In this document: positions 60,843 to 64,000 of the stretch, piece by piece
Layout: the number at the start of each line of letters is the position of its first letter
Position numbering within the stretch: the first letter of the stretch is position 1
From: Streptomyces bambusae
GTDB taxonomy: Bacteria > Actinomycetota > Actinomycetes > Streptomycetales > Streptomycetaceae
Length of the DNA: 64,000 bases
Direction: 5' to 3'
Assembly: GCF_020532645.1 (NCBI RefSeq)
Contig: NZ_JAJAUZ010000027.1
Location: 1 to 64,000 of the forward strand
Made by a program: the position numbers and the translations under genes
The notes under the pieces: model-generated
What the model was told of the DNA's origin: nothing
Seen by the model: the letters and a program-made list of their open reading frames with translations, nothing else
Databases searched by the model: none

Positions 60843-61682
60843 ATGACCGATCACGATCCCCCCGGCCCGCCGGGCGACGGCCGCCCCGACGACGCGTACA
60901 CCGCCTGGCAGCAGTGGCACGAGAGCCGGACCGACACCGTCTCCGGCCCTTACGGTCCGCTCGCGCTGACCGCCACCCACTGGCTCGCCGGCCGCCCCGA
61001 CGGCCGGATCCCGGACGTGCCCGGTGACTGGCAGCCGGACGGGGACGCGGTGCGGCTCACCGCCGGCCCCGGCGACGGGCTCACCCTGGACGGCCGGCCC
61101 TTCCAGGGGACCGTACGGCTCGGCACCGAGGACCGTCCGCCCGCCGAGGCCCGTCTCGGCCACGGCGCCCGGCACCTCGTCCTGCTCCGCCGCGAGGGGG
61201 AGTGGGCGGTGCGCGTCTTCGACCCGCACGCCCCGGCCCGGCGCGCCTTCCGGGGCATCGAGGCCACCCCGCACCGCAAGGACTGGGTGCTGAGCGGCAC
61301 GTTCCGGCCGTATCCGGAACCCCGCACGGTCCAGGTGGACAACGCCGACGGCCGCCGCCGCGGCCTCGGCCTCGGCGGCGAGGTCGCCTTCGGCCACGAC
61401 GGCGCCCGGCACGCCCTCCAGGTCGCCGTGGACCCGCGGACCGGCGGGCTGTGGGCCGTGTTCGGCGACGCCACCGGCGGCGCCACCAGCTACCGCTTCC
61501 GGTTCCTCAAGCCGCCCGCCCCCGCGCCGGACGGCTCCGTCACGCTCGACTTCAACCGGGCCCAGCTGCCGCCGTGCGCCTTCGCGGACCAGTTCATCTG
61601 CCCGTTCCCGCCGCCCGGCAACACCCTGCCGTTCCCCGTCGACGCCGGCGAGAGGCGGCTGAAAGGCACCCTTGCGGGCTGA
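60843..61682 (+). CDS. DUF1684 domain protein
   Basis: The 279-residue protein begins with a Pro/Asp-rich segment and then shows the DUF1684 pattern: HWLAGRPDGRIPDVPGDWQP near residue 50, EWAVRVFDPHAPARRAFRGI near residue 120 and the C-terminal DFNRAQLPPCAFADQFICPF followed by PPPGNTLPFPVDAGERRLKG. The family is a beta-rich domain of unknown function. No signal peptide. ATG 60843 has GGAAGGG upstream. It may be cotranscribed with the DUF5685 gene (66-bp gap). Confidence 0.9.
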   Translation: MTDHDPPGPPGDGRPDDAYTAWQQWHESRTDTVSGPYGPLALTATHWLAGRPDGRIPDVPGDWQPDGDAVRLTAGPGDGLTLDGRPFQGTVRLGTEDRPPAEARLGHGARHLVLLRREGEWAVRVFDPHAPARRAFRGIEATPHRKDWVLSGTFRPYPEPRTVQVDNADGRRRGLGLGGEVAFGHDGARHALQVAVDPRTGGLWAVFGDATGGATSYRFRFLKPPAPAPDGSVTLDFNRAQLPPCAFADQFICPFPPPGNTLPFPVDAGERRLKGTLAG

Positions 61683-61754
61683 CACCCCCGCCGCGACACT
61701 CCCGTGCAGCGCACCCCCACCACGGGCCCCCGATCCCCTCAGGGAGGACGACAA

Positions 61755-62639
61755 GTGAGGCTCAAGCGCACCACCCCCATCCGGCTCGCCGCCCTCGGCG
61801 CCGCCATCGCCGCCGTCGCCGCCTTCAACGCCCCCGCCGCCGGGGCCACCGGCAGTGACCAGGGCGGATACTCCGCAGCCCGGCTCGCCGCCGCCGGCGC
61901 CTCGGTGCTGCGGGCCGACGTGGCCGGCACCGCCTGGCACACCGATCCCGCCACCGGCACCCTCGTGGTCGCCGCCGACTCCACCGTCAGCCCCGCCGAC
62001 CTCGCCAGAATCCGGCGCGAGGCCGGTGCCGACGCCGGCGCCCTGCGCATCGAACGCGTCCCGGGCCAGCTGCGCCGGCTGCTGTACGGAGGCGACGCCG
62101 TCTACGCGTCGAGCTGGCGGTGCTCCGTCGGCTTCAACGTCCGCAGCGGCAGCACCTACTACTTCCTGACGGCCGGCCACTGCACCGACGGCGCGGGCAC
62201 CTGGTACACCAACTCGTCCCGCACCACCGCCATCGGCCCGACCACCGGCTCCAGCTTCCCGGTCAACGACTACGGCATCGTCCGCTACGACAACGCCAAC
62301 GTCACCCACCCGGGCACGGTCGGCAGCCAGGACATCACCGGCGCGGTCAACGCGACCGTGAACATGCCGGTGACCCGCCGCGGTTCGACCACCGGCACCC
62401 ACAGCGGCCGGGTCACCGGCCTCAACGCCACCGTCAACTACGGCGGCGGCGACGTGGTCTACGGGATGATCCGCACCAACGTCTGCGCCGAGCCCGGCGA
62501 CAGCGGCGGCTCCCTGTACTCCGGCAGCAACGCCGTCGGCCTCACCTCCGGCGGCAGCGGCAACTGCACCACCGGCGGCACCACGTTCTTCCAGCCGGTG
62601 ACCGAGGCACTGGCCGCGTACGGGGTGAGCGTGTACTGA
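61755..62639 (+). CDS. Secreted streptogrisin-like serine protease (S1/chymotrypsin family)
   Basis: The 294-residue preproprotease has a signal peptide (KRTTPIRLAALGAAIAAVAA, cleavage near AAGA), a pro-region of about 80 residues, and a mature domain beginning near GGDAVYASSWRCSVGFN, matching streptogrisin A/B. The triad is His in TAGHC, Asp in VNDYGIVRYD and Ser in CAEPGDSGGSL. It should be an alpha-lytic-type extracellular protease that needs its pro-region to fold. GTG 61755 has AGGGAGGA upstream. It is not coupled to its neighbours. Confidence 0.95.
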   Translation: MRLKRTTPIRLAALGAAIAAVAAFNAPAAGATGSDQGGYSAARLAAAGASVLRADVAGTAWHTDPATGTLVVAADSTVSPADLARIRREAGADAGALRIERVPGQLRRLLYGGDAVYASSWRCSVGFNVRSGSTYYFLTAGHCTDGAGTWYTNSSRTTAIGPTTGSSFPVNDYGIVRYDNANVTHPGTVGSQDITGAVNATVNMPVTRRGSTTGTHSGRVTGLNATVNYGGGDVVYGMIRTNVCAEPGDSGGSLYSGSNAVGLTSGGSGNCTTGGTTFFQPVTEALAAYGVSVY

Positions 62640-62731
62640 CCCCCGCGCCCCGCGCGCCCCTGGACGTTCCCCCGCCTTCTGGGAGGATGTCCGGGGGCGC
62701 GTTGCGGTCGGCCGACGGGGGGAATGCCGGG

Positions 62732-63214
62732 ATGGAGCGCATCGGGGTGACCGGGCACCGGGCGATTCCGGGAGAGCTGCTCGGCCACGTCAGGGAACGG
62801 CTGCGGACGGTGCTGCGCTGCCCGGGCAACGGCCCGCTGGAAGCGCTCTCCAGCCTCGCCGACGGCGCCGACCAGCTGTTCGCGGACATCGCCCTGGAAT
62901 GCGGCGCCGACCTCACCGTCGTGATCCCCAGCGCCGACTACGAAGCCGACTTCGACGATCCGGAGTCCCTCGCCCGCTACCGGCGGCTCAGGGACCGGGC
63001 CGCGCAGGAGGTCCGGCTGGACTTCCCGCACGCCACCGACGAGGCCTACTACGCGGCCGGCGCCTTCATCGCGGACAGCTGCGACCGGCTGGTCGCCGTC
63101 TGGGACGGGCAGCCGGCCCGCGGCCGCGGCGGCACCGGCGACATCGTGGCGTACGCGCGCTCCCTCGGAAAGCCGGTCACCGTCATCTGGCGCGAGGGCG
63201 TCTGCCGGGACTGA
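62732..63214 (+). CDS. SLOG/DprA-like Rossmann-fold protein, candidate nucleotide sensor or synthase
   Basis: The 160-residue protein is a single Rossmann-like domain: ERIGVTGHRAIPGELLGHVR at the start, EALSSLADGADQLFADIALE, DLTVVIPSADYEADFDDPES, and DRLVAVWDGQPARGRGGTGD near the end. The initial GVTGHR, the LADGADQLFA segment and the WDG-x-n-GGTGD match the SLOG superfamily, which is related to DprA/Smf and LOG proteins and is predicted to make or bind nucleotide-derived signals. ATG 62732 follows GGGGGGAAT. It faces, convergently, a SLATT/DUF4231 protein at 63271. Confidence 0.82.
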   Translation: MERIGVTGHRAIPGELLGHVRERLRTVLRCPGNGPLEALSSLADGADQLFADIALECGADLTVVIPSADYEADFDDPESLARYRRLRDRAAQEVRLDFPHATDEAYYAAGAFIADSCDRLVAVWDGQPARGRGGTGDIVAYARSLGKPVTVIWREGVCRD

Positions 63215-63270
63215 CGGCGCCGGCAGGGCTGACAGACCTGACAGGACTGCCGGGACTGACGCGGCCTGCC

Positions 63271-64000
63271 TCAACTGCTGTGGCGGGCCAGCCAGTCGGT
63301 GTGCTGCGGGGAGACGTAGCGCTCGGTCTCGTAGACGGCGGCCGGCCACTGGTCCTCGGTGACCGTCGTCTGCATCACCACCATCATCGCCGCCAGGTCC
63401 TGCTCGATGAGGCTGTGCGCCTCGATCAGGGGGTGGTGGCGGCGCATCTCGTTCCACGCGATGCCGGCCGCCGCGGCGGCGCTCAGCAGTCCCGCCACCG
63501 CGGCGCCCGGGCCCGAACCCACCGCCCGCAGCAGGGCGAAGAACAGCGCGAGTGCGGTCAGCAGCACGATCGTCCAGGACCACACGGCGGTGGCCCGGCG
63601 CGACACCTCGGTGCGCCGCCGGTACCAGTTGCGCTGCTCGATCAGCCGGTCCCGGACGTACGTCTCGCGCCGGACGCTGTACACGCGTTCGCGCAACTGC
63701 CGCATGCCGGGCGTGATTTCGGCGCCCTGGGCGAGGGTCCCGGTGTCCCGGGGATCGGTCCACCCCATCTTCTTCAGCTCGTTCAGCCCCGACTCCAGCC
63801 GGATCCGGTACAGCGTCTCGGGGTCGCGTCCGTGGTCGCCGTCCGGGCCGAACGGGGCGCCGTGCACCGCGTACCGCCAGGCCAGCGACTTGATGAACTC
63901 GGCGGCGGAGCGGTTGAGTTGCCATTGCGGGCGGGCCCGCCGCCGGGTCGCCCGGACGCCCACCCCGAGCACGCCGGCGTACGCGAGGGCGCCCAGCGCG
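63271..64000 (-). CDS. SLATT/DUF4231 domain membrane protein (5' end off the window)
   Basis: The visible part is about 243 residues; the frame stays open to the window edge, and its first residues (ALAYAGVLGVGVRAT) look like the end of a transmembrane helix, so the N-terminus is missing. The segment SAAEFIKSLAWRYAVHGAPF, then a long helix and two transmembrane helices (TAVWSWTIVLLTALALFFAL and AAVAGLLSAAAAAGIAWNEM) and the C-terminal HHPLIEAHSLIEQDLAAMMV match the SLATT/DUF4231 fold, probably two SLATT units in tandem. SLATT proteins are predicted pore-forming effectors coupled to SLOG or nucleotide-signal genes. Confidence 0.85.
   Translation of the reverse strand, partial: ALGALAYAGVLGVGVRATRRRARPQWQLNRSAAEFIKSLAWRYAVHGAPFGPDGDHGRDPETLYRIRLESGLNELKKMGWTDPRDTGTLAQGAEITPGMRQLRERVYSVRRETYVRDRLIEQRNWYRRRTEVSRRATAVWSWTIVLLTALALFFALLRAVGSGPGAAVAGLLSAAAAAGIAWNEMRRHHPLIEAHSLIEQDLAAMMVVMQTTVTEDQWPAAVYETERYVSPQHTDWLARHSS

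Noticed and set aside
59337..62402. A 1021-codon minus-strand open frame
   Set aside because: It is antisense to the DUF5685, DUF1684 and protease genes, all of which have clear families.

Overview
The window is very GC-rich, has the codon and third-position GC bias of a high-GC actinobacterium, and is almost certainly a Streptomyces chromosome (or a close relative). Supporting points are the 5S rRNA sequence, the DmdR-type iron box, a second SepF, Streptomyces-type intergenic repeats, and the conserved core order pyrG / NUDIX / ald / parA-like / scpA / scpB / rluB / tyrA / cmk / acyltransferase / der.

Layout. 1-250: end of an rrn operon (spacer, 5S rRNA, strong terminator). 336-8.1 kb: an Arg/Asp/Gly-repeat TPR protein, a DUF1015 protein, a HAD phosphatase, and an iron-box-controlled siderophore ABC transporter (two FecCD permeases plus ATPase, no binding protein). 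8.1-12.4 kb: SCP2-like protein, small protein, tlyA, nadK, recN. 12.6-15.3 kb: a GT4 glycosyltransferase and a divergent TetR/SDR pair with a doubled palindromic operator. 15.3-20.4 kb: a PucR regulator divergent from an amino acid/amine permease and a Tat-exported amine oxidase. 20.4-23.7 kb: a berberine-type FAD oxidase and a GH15 enzyme. 24.1-35.1 kb: housekeeping core (pyrG, ADP-ribose pyrophosphatase, STAND-like ATPase with TPRs, ald, ParA-like ATPase plus ribbon-helix-helix protein, scpA-scpB, pseudouridine synthase). 35.2-39.3 kb: an NrtR-like NUDIX regulator with its palindrome, an ADP-ribosylglycohydrolase, a nucleotidyltransferase, a Rieske lipoprotein and two small proteins. 39.5-43.6 kb: tyrA, cmk, acyltransferase, der. 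43.6-52.8 kb: hypothetical proteins, an Rpf/LysM protein, and a branched-chain-amino-acid-type ABC importer whose LivH, LivM and LivG parts are one 866-residue polypeptide, with a separate LivF, a divergent lipoprotein and a substrate-binding protein, then a WYL regulator. 53.1-59.3 kb: PAP2 phosphatase, PIG-V-like mannosyltransferase, MFS exporter, acyl-CoA dehydrogenase, SepF paralogue. 59.6-64 kb: a Cys-tailed DUF5685 protein, DUF1684 protein, streptogrisin-like protease, and at the edge a SLOG-fold protein facing a SLATT/DUF4231 membrane protein.

Most interesting candidates: the SLOG/SLATT pair at 62.7-64 kb (resembling predicted nucleotide-sensing, membrane-effector conflict systems), the NrtR / ADP-ribosylglycohydrolase / nucleotidyltransferase NAD-linked cluster, the triple-fused Liv transporter with a repeat element in its linker and a Lys-to-Arg P-loop in LivF, and GC-rich palindromic repeats that lie inside scpA and inside the transporter fusion. 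No CRISPR array, tRNA, insertion sequence or natural-product gene cluster was seen.
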